A stretch of 40,163 nt of DNA from Alphaproteobacteria bacterium (GCA_017937705.1 JAGBDC010000030.1:102590-142752), one strand, 5' to 3'; shown: positions 7,093 to 15,933, numbered from the stretch's first letter. The notes: a model not told the origin generated them from the letters alone. Translations and numbers: made by a program.

Positions 7093-7434
7093 ATGTTAAT
7101 TCAGTGTGATTATCAAGTTGGAGATTTTTCCATCACAAGAGGAGAAATCTGTTACAAAGGAACAAAAATCGCCGACACTAAAATTACTCCGATGATGGTT
7201 GGAGGTTCCGACGAGTTGTATCTTGTTCCTGCTAAGTATCCGATGCAGTGTTCATGGTTGGTTATCATCCAATCTCGCTATCCTGTTTTCTACGAGTGCC
7301 ACAAAGTTGCATTTGATAGAGGTAAGGTTGCAATGACATTGACTAATGGCTCCACAATGACTGTAACCGCTTATGGAGGCGGATATCCTCATGAAGATTC
7401 CGGTCATTCTCGTTTGCTGATTAACTATGTGTAA
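7093..7434 (+). CDS. Hypothetical protein, beta-rich, unknown function
   Basis: This encodes 113 residues from ATG 7093. The frame is open upstream to a TTG at 6991, but those extra 34 codons cross a terminator-like hairpin and do not read like protein, so the shorter start is preferred. No good ribosome-binding site precedes ATG 7093; an AAAGGA at 7069-7074 is 18 bases away and lies in the hairpin loop. The product alternates short hydrophobic and polar stretches (GEICYKGTKIAD, DELYLVPAKYP, CSWLVIIQSRYPVFYECHKVAF, GKVAMTLTNGSTMTVTAYGGG), suggesting an all-beta fold with no signal peptide. It ends in a clear terminator. Function is unknown. Confidence 0.45.
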   Translation: MLIQCDYQVGDFSITRGEICYKGTKIADTKITPMMVGGSDELYLVPAKYPMQCSWLVIIQSRYPVFYECHKVAFDRGKVAMTLTNGSTMTVTAYGGGYPHEDSGHSRLLINYV

Positions 7435-7439
7435 TATAT

Positions 7440-7470
7440 GAGCCTCGCAGTTGCGAGGCTTGTATTTTAT
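7440..7470 (+). terminator. Intrinsic terminator
   Basis: AGCCTCGCA (7441-7449) pairs with TGCGAGGCT (7452-7460) and is followed by a short T-rich run, TGTATTTTAT. It follows the hypothetical gene stop by a few bases. Confidence 0.75.
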
Positions 7471-7535
7471 GTAGATAACATTGACAGAAAAGCGAATTTT
7501 ATATATAATACCGCAATATAGGAAAAATAAATAAA

Positions 7536-8831
7536 ATGACTATGGCAGAAGAAAAAATAAGTAATAGTACATATAAAACCAGAGGTGCAAAAACTCAGGA
7601 AAATCCTTATGGTTGGTATGACTTTACCCCCGATGTCAATAAACCTTGTATTTTGATGTTACCTGGAGATGGAACCAGTTTTGACTCTGCAGCAAATGCT
7701 CAACTGAAAAAAATAGTTGAATTATTAGAAACAAGAGGATGTGAAAAAGAAGTCGACGCTTGTATAGTTGTTTATGACTTTGGTGTTAAATTTTATGAAA
7801 ATAAGCAAGAAGCACGCAATTTATTGATGCACAAATATAATAGAGGAACTAAAAACAACACTTCTTCAAATAAACGACCAGATAAAGAACTCATTAATCC
7901 TCAATATATAGACGATATCTTTGATAGATTTTTTGAAAACAGGATTTCTAATGAAAAAGGGGAAAAGCTCCCTTATGATGAAGCTTGCAAACGGGTTAGA
8001 AATTTGACAATTTTTGCTCATTGCCACGGAGCGTACAGTTTCTTAAAGCTGGAAGAAAAAATGCAACACAGAATGCAAGAATTAGGATATTCGAAAGAAG
8101 AAAGAGCAGGGATTCAAAAACAAATGCTATGTACAGCCTATGCTCCGTATTGTCCGCTCGGTGTTTCTAAATCGACGATGATTTCTTTTTGTTGCGCAAA
8201 AGATATGGTTGTTCGACACGGAAATAATTTTCAAAGAAATATACAACAACTCAATAATAATAATCGACTTCAAATAAGCTATTTTCCAAAAGAAAAGGGA
8301 GAGGTTTTTGTTGTTCCGTCGTTTATGATAGATGAACTTGATGGTCATAATTTTATTTGGAGTTTTACTAAAAGAAAAGAAATATTATATGACCTAAAAC
8401 CGACATCTCAAAACAATTGGATTACAGAAAATAATCCGATAAAATCAAGTCAGGCTCTTATAGGAATGATGGGAAATGTGCTGGTAAACGGAGTTTTAAA
8501 TTCTATCGAAAAAAAGCCTCTACCTGGTACAAAAGATTTGGTTTGTCAATATCGAGAGTTTGGTAATAACAATGCCCTGGCAAATTCACAAGTTTCTGAT
8601 GTTTTTAAAACAATATACGAAATAGCTGAGAATAATGGTAAAATATATTGGGGAGCTATTCACGGCCTAACCCATGATTCTGCTAAACAAAAAAGTGAAT
8701 TAAAATCAAAAATTAAAAGACTGCGTAAATATGCAGAACCTAACTTAGGCAAACCTAAGAGAAACAAAATTGAAAAGTTTAGTGTCGGCGCTCAGATGTG
8801 TTTTGATAAAATCAAAAAGAAACTAAGATAA
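7536..8831 (+). CDS. Hypothetical protein with alpha/beta-hydrolase-like Cys elbow
   Basis: This encodes 431 residues. Start ATG 7536 has AGGAAAA upstream; a second ATG two codons later is also possible. An N-terminal strand followed by MLPGDGTSF (residues ~41-49) looks like the oxyanion loop of an alpha/beta hydrolase. LTIFAHCHGAYSF (residues ~157-169) has the strand-elbow-helix shape of a nucleophile elbow, with Cys163 in the nucleophile position (pattern HxHG instead of GxSxG). A later VPSFMIDELDGHNFIWSF could provide the acid and histidine. The C-terminal ~60 residues are very Lys/Arg rich. There is no signal peptide. It converges with the Nudix gene, the two overlapping by nine bases with no terminator between. 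The hydrolase idea is inference; no family is recognised with certainty. Confidence 0.5.
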   Translation: MTMAEEKISNSTYKTRGAKTQENPYGWYDFTPDVNKPCILMLPGDGTSFDSAANAQLKKIVELLETRGCEKEVDACIVVYDFGVKFYENKQEARNLLMHKYNRGTKNNTSSNKRPDKELINPQYIDDIFDRFFENRISNEKGEKLPYDEACKRVRNLTIFAHCHGAYSFLKLEEKMQHRMQELGYSKEERAGIQKQMLCTAYAPYCPLGVSKSTMISFCCAKDMVVRHGNNFQRNIQQLNNNNRLQISYFPKEKGEVFVVPSFMIDELDGHNFIWSFTKRKEILYDLKPTSQNNWITENNPIKSSQALIGMMGNVLVNGVLNSIEKKPLPGTKDLVCQYREFGNNNALANSQVSDVFKTIYEIAENNGKIYWGAIHGLTHDSAKQKSELKSKIKRLRKYAEPNLGKPKRNKIEKFSVGAQMCFDKIKKKLR

Positions 8832-9329
8832 ATCTATCTTTTCAAAAAAATAATCTAATGTATGAACTAATTTTTGCTCTTCATACAGTTTTTTAATTTC
8901 ATTCGGATAAAGCCACATTGCTTGCTCGACTTCATCTGTTGTTGCGTTGTTTAAGTTTATATCTCCATCATATTCAAAAAGCCACACATCTAAAATATCA
9001 TTAAATTTTTCACCATTCACATACTCTCTAATCCTTGAAAAAATGATTTTTCCTCTATTCGGTTGTAATTCGATTCCGACTTCTTCTTTAGCTTCTCGTA
9101 AAGCTCCGTTTAGGCTGTTTTCACCTTTTAATACCGAGCCTCCGCAACATTCCCACATCAACGGATTAGATTTTCTGCTTTCTGAACGTTGACTGATTAA
9201 ATATTGTCCTTTAGAGTTTTTTACCCATATATGAACTACCAAATGAAAACCGTTTTCCGGCAGTTCTTTACCTCTGATATGTTCGCCGATAATATTTCTA
9301 TATCTATCGTATAAATCCCATATTTCCAT
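8823..9329 (-). CDS. Nudix hydrolase
   Basis: This encodes 168 residues. The Nudix box is complete at residues 64-86: G64, E70, R78-E79, E82-E83, G85, matching GX5EX7REUXEEXGU. Nudix enzymes hydrolyse nucleoside diphosphate-linked substrates with Mg2+ bound by the box glutamates. The preceding WECCGGSV segment and the N-terminal 'HLVVHIWVKNSKGQYLISQR' are like the YfcD/isopentenyl-diphosphate isomerase-type subgroup, but the substrate cannot be assigned. The ATG lies one base after the stop codon of the RlaP-like gene, with AGGG inside that gene's end serving as the ribosome-binding site, so the two are probably translationally coupled. It is the last gene of the rtcB operon. Confidence 0.85.
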   Translation of the reverse strand: MEIWDLYDRYRNIIGEHIRGKELPENGFHLVVHIWVKNSKGQYLISQRSESRKSNPLMWECCGGSVLKGENSLNGALREAKEEVGIELQPNRGKIIFSRIREYVNGEKFNDILDVWLFEYDGDINLNNATTDEVEQAMWLYPNEIKKLYEEQKLVHTLDYFFEKIDLS

Positions 9330-9330
9330 T

Positions 9331-10113
9331 TTATATCCCTAAACAAGCTTGTAAATATCTGTCAAACAGTTGTTTGTCAATCTCCCTTTTATTGAACGAA
9401 GAATATGTTTTTTCAAGCTCTTTTTTGAAAAACTCATCAAAAATAGGAATATTAAGAACTGTATCTTTTTCTAAACCTTGCAATTTTATATCAATAATTT
9501 CATTTAGTTTTGACATAACGTCTTTGGGTAATATCTTAGAAAATTCCGCAATTGTATCTCTCATTTTTAGAGGAGGAACTTTATCAAATTCATATACGTA
9601 TTGGGCATTTAACAAACCTCTCATAGCATACAAGTATTTTTTGTATGATCTCAATTTGTCATTTTCTATATCAAAGTGATAAGATTTCTTGAATAAAGAA
9701 AAATAATGATAAAAAAGTTTTTCCTGACTAAAGTTTATGTTCATATAATCTTTGAGCACAATATTATTATTTCCCAAATATACTATCGGAGAGTTTAGCC
9801 ACTCTATAGCTGTCGGGTTTGACGAAGATAACAGTTTAAGATATTTGAAAATATCAAATCCGCACATATCGACAAGAGAACCTTGTACCTCATGAGGATT
9901 AAAATTTTCATCATAGGCAAGGGTAATAACATCTTCCGGCTTATTTAGGCTTATGTAATCTTTAAGCGGACGATAAAACACAAAACGCACGTCGTAGTCG
10001 CTGTCTTTACTATCCATTCCCCATGCTCTGCTTCCGTTTTCTATCGCAAACAAGATGGTTATGCCATATTCTTTTTCAATATTTTTTAATAAATCACGTA
10101 TCTTTTGTTTCAT
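9331..10113 (-). CDS. RlaP/YcgL-type DNA polymerase beta-fold nucleotidyltransferase
   Basis: This encodes 260 residues. The start has AAGGAA 6 bases upstream. The N-terminal part carries the minimal nucleotidyltransferase signature, NGSRAWGMDSKDSDYDVRFV at residues ~26-45: a GS pair, then two metal-binding Asp residues (D39, D41). The next stretch, YRPLKDYISL, is characteristic of the PF10127 family, known as RlaP, RNA ligase-associated polymerase-beta-like proteins. Members are predicted to add or remove nucleotides at RNA ends and have been proposed to work with RNA ligases such as RtcB. Here the gene lies 13 bases downstream of rtcB on the same strand and directly upstream of a Nudix gene, which supports that role. 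The exact reaction is not established. Confidence 0.8.
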   Translation of the reverse strand: MKQKIRDLLKNIEKEYGITILFAIENGSRAWGMDSKDSDYDVRFVFYRPLKDYISLNKPEDVITLAYDENFNPHEVQGSLVDMCGFDIFKYLKLLSSSNPTAIEWLNSPIVYLGNNNIVLKDYMNINFSQEKLFYHYFSLFKKSYHFDIENDKLRSYKKYLYAMRGLLNAQYVYEFDKVPPLKMRDTIAEFSKILPKDVMSKLNEIIDIKLQGLEKDTVLNIPIFDEFFKKELEKTYSSFNKREIDKQLFDRYLQACLGI

Positions 10114-10126
10114 AATTTATTCCTTT

Positions 10127-11353
10127 TTATTTTTTCCTTCTTAAGTTTGTAGTTTCTCCGGCTTTGAAGTTATAAATCGGTTTAATGATTTTAACAATTT
10201 CAGCCGTAGGAGTAATGTTTTTAACTATATCATCCATGTTTTTATATGCCATCGGACATTCATCAAGGGTATCGTTGTTTATGGATGTAGTATAAATTCC
10301 TTCCATTGTTCGTTTAAATTCTTCGATGTTGAAAATCTTTTTAGCCTGTATTCTGCTGTATAATCTTCCGGCGCCGTGCGGTGCTGAATAATTCCAATCG
10401 GGATTTCCTTTACCGATACAAATTAAACTTCCGTCACGCATATTAATCGGTATTAACAGTTTTTCTCCTGCTTTAGCAGAAACAGAGCCCTTTCGCAAAA
10501 TCATTGCTTCTGTATCAATATAGTTATGAATAGTTGTAAAACTGTCTTCAACATTGATATTAAGAGCATTTATAATATCTTCAATCATTGCTTTGCGATT
10601 GTAAGTTGCGTATTGTTGAACAATTTTCATATCATGAATATAATTATCAAACAATTTTCCTTCTACATAAGCTAAAGCCTTGGGGATATTAGAAATATGT
10701 TGTGATTTTAACATATTAACAGTTTTTTCTATTTCAGAATGTTTACCTTCTTTTTTTAGCTGTTGTATGGTTTCTTCAATTTGAACTGACGAGTTTTTAT
10801 TAAGGTGTTTATATGCTTCCTCTTGATAATATTCTGCAACTTGTTTTCCCAAATTGCGACTACCGGAATGGACAACTAAATAAATATAGCCCTCATCATC
10901 TTTACTTACTTCAATAAAGTGATTCCCGCCGCCTAATGTACCCATACTGTGAATTGCACGATTTTTATTTATTTGACTTATACAACGCAAACTCTCTAAA
11001 TCTATATTTTCTATAAACTTATGAGGGGTTTCCCTAATGTTCATGCCGGCAGGAATTGAGGAGTATATAAATTTATCGAGTTTTTGTAAGTCGATATCTT
11101 TTTCTTTCAAAACACAGGTTGCCATCCCGCATCCGATATCAACACCTACTAAATTCGGAACGATTTTATTTTTGATTGTCATTGTTGTACCGATAGTACA
11201 ACCGGCGCCGGCATGAACATCGGGCATAATACGTATCAAACTGCCTTGAGTAAATTCTTGGTCGCACAAAGTTTTAATTTGTTCAATTGAGGTATTATCC
11301 ATAATATCTGTAAAAACTTTTGCTTTATTATATTTACCTACTATTTCTTTCAT
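10127..11353 (-). CDS. rtcB: RNA-splicing ligase RtcB
   Basis: This encodes 409 residues from ATG 11353 (MKEIVGKYN...), the usual RtcB start, with AGAAAG 7 bases upstream. In-frame ATG 11359 and TTG 11377 are alternatives. RtcB joins RNA 2',3'-cyclic phosphate or 3'-phosphate ends to 5'-OH ends using GTP and Mn2+. Visible motifs are PDVHAGAGCTIG, GVDIGCGM with the metal-binding Cys, LGGGNHFIE and VVHSGSRNLG with metal-binding His, and APHGAGRLYSR, where the His (about residue 325) is the one that becomes guanylylated. There is no RtcA cyclase or RtcR sigma54 activator in the window. It heads the operon rtcB - RlaP - Nudix, which points to repair of cleaved RNA such as tRNA. Confidence 0.95.
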   Translation of the reverse strand: MKEIVGKYNKAKVFTDIMDNTSIEQIKTLCDQEFTQGSLIRIMPDVHAGAGCTIGTTMTIKNKIVPNLVGVDIGCGMATCVLKEKDIDLQKLDKFIYSSIPAGMNIRETPHKFIENIDLESLRCISQINKNRAIHSMGTLGGGNHFIEVSKDDEGYIYLVVHSGSRNLGKQVAEYYQEEAYKHLNKNSSVQIEETIQQLKKEGKHSEIEKTVNMLKSQHISNIPKALAYVEGKLFDNYIHDMKIVQQYATYNRKAMIEDIINALNINVEDSFTTIHNYIDTEAMILRKGSVSAKAGEKLLIPINMRDGSLICIGKGNPDWNYSAPHGAGRLYSRIQAKKIFNIEEFKRTMEGIYTTSINNDTLDECPMAYKNMDDIVKNITPTAEIVKIIKPIYNFKAGETTNLRRKK

Positions 11354-11439
11354 CGCCATACTTTCTATAAAATACAAGAACTTTATTTGTATATTTTTAT
11401 GTAAGTTTTTTTATATTACAAGAATTTTATTAATTAGAA

Positions 11440-11456
11440 ATGTCAATAGCTGACAT
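11440..11456. promoter_or_regulatory. Candidate operator dyad between rtcB and the mutarotase gene
   Basis: ATGTCA-ATAGC-TGACAT is a perfect 6-5-6 inverted repeat in the divergent intergenic region, about 87 bases upstream of rtcB and ~100 upstream of the mutarotase gene. No T-tract follows, so it is more likely a protein-binding site than a terminator. No regulator is identified. Confidence 0.3.
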
Positions 11457-11557
11457 AGATAAGAAGATTAAAAATAGTTAATAACAAAAAAGTTGAAACA
11501 TATTAGGGATGATGATAAAAATAATTTTATTGAAAAGAATAACAAAAAGGTAAAAAA

Positions 11558-12379
11558 ATGAGTGTTGAAAAAAATGGCATTATAACTTTAAGCAATTCTG
11601 TTGCCGAGTGTAAAATTTCTCTTTTTGGCGGCAATATTGTGTCATATCGTCCGAAGAGTGAAGAACAAGATATTTTTTGGTTGGGTGATTTAAATAAATT
11701 TGACAATGTGCAAGCTATCAGAGGTGGAATACCCGTGTGTTGGCCTCGTTTTGCTGAAGAAAAATTGAATAATAATCTTCCTCGCCACGGATTTGCTCGT
11801 CTGTCAAATTGGAGTGTAGGCAGTATTTGGGTAGATGAAACAAAAATGGAAGCAGAGCTGTTTTTGATACCTGATGCAAAATATGGTGTAGATGTAAGCG
11901 CAAAATTGTTTATCAAAGTTACGGATAAGCTCGAATGTAAACTTGAAACAACCAATAATGGCGATAATGAATTTATGTTTAGCGAAGCTCTACACGCATA
12001 TTTTAATGTTTTTTCTCGTGATGATACCATAATAAAAGGGCTTTCCGGTTGCCGATATAAAAGCTCTCTTGACGGAAAAGTTTATGATTTAGAAAAAGAT
12101 TTGCAAATTAAAAGTGAATTTGACTCAGCTTTTATAAATCATACCGGAAATGTAGAAATAGAAGATAAAGAACTAAACAGAATTATTACTTTGGAAAAAA
12201 CAGGATCAAATACAACGGTTGTTTGGAACCCTGATAGAGATTATGCCGAAATGAGTCCTGAACAATATAAAAACTTTATTTGTGTTGAGCCGGCTAATAA
12301 CGGAGATTGTTTTGTTACACTCCCGTCAAAAGAGAAACATACAATTTCAATGACGGTAAGTGTCAGGAAAATAAAATAA
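11558..12379 (+). CDS. D-hexose-6-phosphate mutarotase (YeaD-like aldose epimerase)
   Basis: This encodes 273 residues, a normal length for the family, which interconverts alpha and beta anomers of glucose-6-phosphate and related hexose phosphates. Family signs are an N-terminal beta-rich region (CKISLFGGNIVSYRP), then DIFWLGDL, the segment AIRGGIPVCWPRF, and NLPRHGFAR with the catalytic-type His. Near residue ~145 the sequence SEALHAYFNV matches the second conserved His, and the C-terminal FICVEPANN matches the family's glutamate-containing end. It is a single gene divergent from the rtcB operon and ends in a strong terminator shared with pheT. With the glycogen genes elsewhere in the window it fits a hexose-phosphate-using metabolism. 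Confidence 0.9.
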   Translation: MSVEKNGIITLSNSVAECKISLFGGNIVSYRPKSEEQDIFWLGDLNKFDNVQAIRGGIPVCWPRFAEEKLNNNLPRHGFARLSNWSVGSIWVDETKMEAELFLIPDAKYGVDVSAKLFIKVTDKLECKLETTNNGDNEFMFSEALHAYFNVFSRDDTIIKGLSGCRYKSSLDGKVYDLEKDLQIKSEFDSAFINHTGNVEIEDKELNRIITLEKTGSNTTVVWNPDRDYAEMSPEQYKNFICVEPANNGDCFVTLPSKEKHTISMTVSVRKIK

Positions 12380-12381
12380 TA

Positions 12382-12416
12382 AAAAACTCGGGATTAATTA
12401 AAATCCCGAGTTTTTG
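12382..12416. terminator. Bidirectional terminator between the mutarotase gene and pheT
   Basis: AAAAACTCGGGATT pairs with AATCCCGAGTTTTT around an AATTAA loop. The flanking A and T tracts let it work for both the plus-strand mutarotase gene and the minus-strand pheT. Confidence 0.9.
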
Positions 12417-12421
12417 CTTTG

Positions 12422-14809
12422 CTATTGTCTTAAAACAGCATCTGTTTTTTTGCCAACTTCAAGAATAACTTTTTTCATCAAGCCTTCCAATTCTTGATCG
12501 GTAAAACTCTTTTCTTTAGGTTGGAAAGTTAATCCGATAGCAACAGACTTTTTGCCTTCCGGCAAATTACCGCCTTCGAATACGTCAAAAATACGAACGT
12601 CGACAATATGTTCCTTATCGGCATTTTTAGCTGCAGTAATAATGTTTATGGCCGGAACATCTTTGTTTACAACAAAGGCCAAATCTTTATCAACGGCTTG
12701 TAAACTTGAAAGTTCAAGTTTCTTTTTAGACTTTCCGGAACCGCCTCGCGGCAAAGGAATATTATCCAAAAATACTTCAAATGCCATAACACGTCCTTTT
12801 ATGTCATAAGCTTTTAACACAGCAGGGTGTAACTCACCGAAATAAGCTAAAACATTTTTACCTAAACGCAAAGTTCCGCTTCTGCCCGGATGATAATATT
12901 CCGGAGCATCGGTGGTAACTTGTGCATTCTCAAAAGGTCCGTTAGCGGCAGCAATAGCAGCTAAGGCATCAGCTTTAGCATCAAAAACATCATAAGCACG
13001 TTCATTATCTAACCAATGTTTTTTTGATGTCATTCCATAACGAATACCGGTAGCAACGGTTCCTTGTTCTTTCGGACGACGGCCATAAAATTCCGGACCT
13101 ACTTCAAACAAGGCCAAACCGCTTACTCCTCTTGCGATATTATTGCGAGCGCCTAACAAAAGGTTAGGCAATACGGAAGGACGCATTTCATCTAATTCGG
13201 AAGCAATCGGATTCATTAATAAGACAGGTTCTTTCCCTTTGCGGAAAGGTTGAGCTAATTTTGAGTCGGTAAAGCTCCAAGTTACTGTTTCAAACATTCC
13301 TCGCAAAGCAAGTTCGTGTTTTACTGTAACAACCCTGCTTTGAGTATCGCTCAATGTTTGTTTAGGTAATTTATCGTTAGGTAGAGAAACGGCGGGAATA
13401 TTGTCCAGTCCTACTATACGAACAATTTCTTCCACCAAGTCTGCTTCAAACTCAATATCACCTCTCCAACTCGGAGAAACTGCTTCAACTGTTTCTCCTT
13501 TGTCAGTAAGATTAAAACCGAGTGCTGATAAAATACGAATAATTTCATCTTTGCTAACATCAATACCGGCCAAAGTTTTAACTCGTTCATAGTGTAATTC
13601 GACCGGAGCAGATTTATAATTTTCTTCACCGCAAACTACAATTTCAGAAGCTTGACCGCCACATATTTCTAAAATCAAAGCAGTAGCATAATCAGAGCCC
13701 AAGATATTTGAATTAGGATCAACCCAGCGTTCATAACGATAACGAGAGTCCGATTCTATTTGAAATTTACGACCGGTTCTTGCAATACACTGCGGTTTGA
13801 AAGTTGCACTTTCAAGCAAAACATTAACCGTATCTTCGGAACAGCCTTTTGACAGACCGCCCATCACACCGCCCAAGCACTGGACACCTTCCACATCACA
13901 AATTCCAAGACTTTGAGTATCAAGTTGATATTCTTTTCCTTCCAGTGATGTGAATGCTTCATTTTCTTCAGCCATTCTGATTGTCAAATTACCACACAAT
14001 TTATCAGCATCAAAAACGTGTAACGGACGAGCTAAATCGTAGTTAAGGTAATTTGTAACATCTACTAACGGTGAAATGGAATGTAATCCGATTGCGGATA
14101 ATCTGTCTTTCATCCATTTAGGCGTTTCTGCTTTATTGTTAACTCCTTTTATATAACGACCGGTATATACGGGACACGCATCAAAATCTTTAACTTCAAT
14201 TTTAATCGGGCAGGGGAAAGATGCCGGAGTTTTATTAATGGTTAAAGGTTTTAGTGTTCCTAAACCGGAAGCAGCCAAATCTCGAGCAACACCACGAACA
14301 CCCAAACATTCTGCACGGTTAGGTGTGATAGCTATTTCAATAACCGGGTCGATATTTAATATTTCTGCAGCCGGAATACCGATAGGAGTATCAGCAGGAA
14401 GTTCAATAATACCATTGTGGTCATCACCGATACCAAGTTCTTTTTCGGAACAAAGCATACCAAAGCTTTCAACTCCGCGAATTTTGCCAACTCCGAGTTT
14501 TTCTCCGTAACAAGGTATAACAACGCCGACCGGAGCAAAAATTCCGATAGTTCCGAGTTTTACATTGGGAGCACCGCAAACAACCTGCAAATTTTCTTTG
14601 CCGTTATTAACGCTCAATAAATGTAAATGGTCTGAATCAGGGTGCATTTCGCAACTTTCTACTTTTGCGGTAATAAAGCCTTCTAATGCAGCTGCCGGAT
14701 TGAAAATTTCTTCAACTTCTAAACCGATTTGAGTTAAACGAGCTGATATTTCATCAATATTTGCATTTGTATCTAAATGGTCTTTTAACCAAGATAAAGT
14801 GAATTTCAT
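12422..14809 (-). CDS. pheT: Phenylalanyl-tRNA synthetase beta subunit
   Basis: This encodes 795 residues, the standard length for bacterial PheT. It forms the (alpha-beta)2 enzyme with PheS that charges tRNA-Phe. The N-terminal tRNA-binding/EMAP-like domain is visible (residues ~40-150, with VVCGAPNV and GVESFGMLCSEKELG). B3/B4 editing-type regions follow (EIAITPNRAECLGVRGVARDL), then the B5 and core domain including VDPNSNILGSDYA, and a C-terminal ferredoxin-fold anticodon-binding domain (SSLQAVDKDLAFVV through IGLTFQPKEKSFTDQEL). The start overlaps the pheS stop by four bases (ATGA) with GGAGG upstream, so the two are translationally coupled. I see no break or missing domain. Confidence 0.95.
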   Translation of the reverse strand: MKFTLSWLKDHLDTNANIDEISARLTQIGLEVEEIFNPAAALEGFITAKVESCEMHPDSDHLHLLSVNNGKENLQVVCGAPNVKLGTIGIFAPVGVVIPCYGEKLGVGKIRGVESFGMLCSEKELGIGDDHNGIIELPADTPIGIPAAEILNIDPVIEIAITPNRAECLGVRGVARDLAASGLGTLKPLTINKTPASFPCPIKIEVKDFDACPVYTGRYIKGVNNKAETPKWMKDRLSAIGLHSISPLVDVTNYLNYDLARPLHVFDADKLCGNLTIRMAEENEAFTSLEGKEYQLDTQSLGICDVEGVQCLGGVMGGLSKGCSEDTVNVLLESATFKPQCIARTGRKFQIESDSRYRYERWVDPNSNILGSDYATALILEICGGQASEIVVCGEENYKSAPVELHYERVKTLAGIDVSKDEIIRILSALGFNLTDKGETVEAVSPSWRGDIEFEADLVEEIVRIVGLDNIPAVSLPNDKLPKQTLSDTQSRVVTVKHELALRGMFETVTWSFTDSKLAQPFRKGKEPVLLMNPIASELDEMRPSVLPNLLLGARNNIARGVSGLALFEVGPEFYGRRPKEQGTVATGIRYGMTSKKHWLDNERAYDVFDAKADALAAIAAANGPFENAQVTTDAPEYYHPGRSGTLRLGKNVLAYFGELHPAVLKAYDIKGRVMAFEVFLDNIPLPRGGSGKSKKKLELSSLQAVDKDLAFVVNKDVPAINIITAAKNADKEHIVDVRIFDVFEGGNLPEGKKSVAIGLTFQPKEKSFTDQELEGLMKKVILEVGKKTDAVLRQ

Positions 14810-15909
14810 CGTGACAATCCTCCGTTATTGCTCAAACCGCCGGTCATAGATGATGTATCAAGCGGCACAAATCCATAATGTTTCAACCAACGTAAATCTG
14901 ATTCGAAAAATGTGCGCAAATCAGGAATACCATATTTAAGCATTGCCAAACGGTCAATACCGACACCGAAAGCAAAACCTTGATATTCGTCAGGGTCAAT
15001 CCCTCCTGCACGTAAAACATTCGGATGTACCATACCGCAACCCAAAATTTCTAACCAATCGTCACCTTCGCCGATTTTTAGTTCTCCTTTTCCTTTTTTA
15101 CAACCGATATCCATTTCGGCACTAGGTTCGGTAAACGGGAAATATGACGGACGATAACGAACTTTTATGTCATCAATTTCAAAAAATGCTTTCACAAAAT
15201 CGTATAAACAACCCTTCAAATGAGCCATATTGGTTGTTTTATCAATGACCAAGCCCTCTACCTGATGGAACATTGGGGTATGGGTGGCATCATAGTCACT
15301 ACGATATGTACGTCCCGGTGCAATAATTCTGATAGGAGGCTTTTTAGCTTCCATTGTTCTGATTTGAATACCTGAAGTATGTGTTCTGACCACAAAACTG
15401 TCATCAAAATCGCTGCTGTCCGGATTGGCAACATAAAAAGTGTCTTGCATTTGACGAGCAGGGTGATTAGCCGGCATATTCAATGCGTTGAAGTTATGAA
15501 ATTGGTCTTCAATATCCGGACCTTCCGCTACTTCAAAACCCATTTGTCCGAAGATGGCAACAACTTCTTCATAAATTTTAGAAACCGGATGAATGCGACC
15601 TTGAACCTCGTTTCTAATCGGCAAAGTAACATCGATTCTTTCGTTTGCTAATTTACGATTGAGTTCTACTGTTTCCAATTCTTGTTTTTTCTCATCAATG
15701 GCGGCTTCAACAGCAGATTTTAAAACATTCAAAGCTTTACCGGCAGCGATTTTTTCTTCTAACGGCAAAGAGCCTAAAGTTTTCATTTTTTCCGTAATGG
15801 TACCTTTTTTACCTAATACGGAAACTCTAACATCATCTAAAGCTTTCAAATCCGTTGCAGAACTAATGTTTTGCAAAATCTGGGATTTTAATTCTTCTAA
15901 ATTTTCCAT
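14806..15909 (-). CDS. pheS: Phenylalanyl-tRNA synthetase alpha subunit
   Basis: This encodes 367 residues from ATG 15909, chosen because GGGGAA sits 5-6 bases upstream; the frame is open to 15933 but that start has no site. The N-terminal ~90 residues form the coiled-coil tRNA-binding arm. The class II catalytic core follows: HPVSKIYEEVVAIFGQMGFE, then FHNFNALNMPANHPARQMQD, VRTHTSGIQIRTM (motif 2 region), RSDYDATHTPMFHQVEGLV, and the C-terminal motif 3 GFAFGVGIDRLAMLKYG. It lies behind rplT, separated by a strong hairpin, and is co-transcribed with pheT. This reproduces the common bacterial order rpmI-rplT-pheS-pheT. Confidence 0.95.
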   Translation of the reverse strand: MENLEELKSQILQNISSATDLKALDDVRVSVLGKKGTITEKMKTLGSLPLEEKIAAGKALNVLKSAVEAAIDEKKQELETVELNRKLANERIDVTLPIRNEVQGRIHPVSKIYEEVVAIFGQMGFEVAEGPDIEDQFHNFNALNMPANHPARQMQDTFYVANPDSSDFDDSFVVRTHTSGIQIRTMEAKKPPIRIIAPGRTYRSDYDATHTPMFHQVEGLVIDKTTNMAHLKGCLYDFVKAFFEIDDIKVRYRPSYFPFTEPSAEMDIGCKKGKGELKIGEGDDWLEILGCGMVHPNVLRAGGIDPDEYQGFAFGVGIDRLAMLKYGIPDLRTFFESDLRWLKHYGFVPLDTSSMTGGLSNNGGLSR

Positions 15910-15933
15910 AAAATTTCCCCGTTGTTTAAACAT

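Noticed and set aside
291..8831. Genomic island inserted at tRNA-Thr
   Set aside because: The region looks accessory, but I found no integrase and no second copy of the tRNA 3' end.
11378..11557. Sigma54 promoter for rtcB (RtcR-type control)
   Set aside because: No TGGCAC-N5-TTGCA element is visible and no rtcR gene is nearby.
11527..12030. 167-residue minus-strand frame opposite the mutarotase gene
   Set aside because: It is a shadow of the strongly recognised mutarotase gene on the plus strand.
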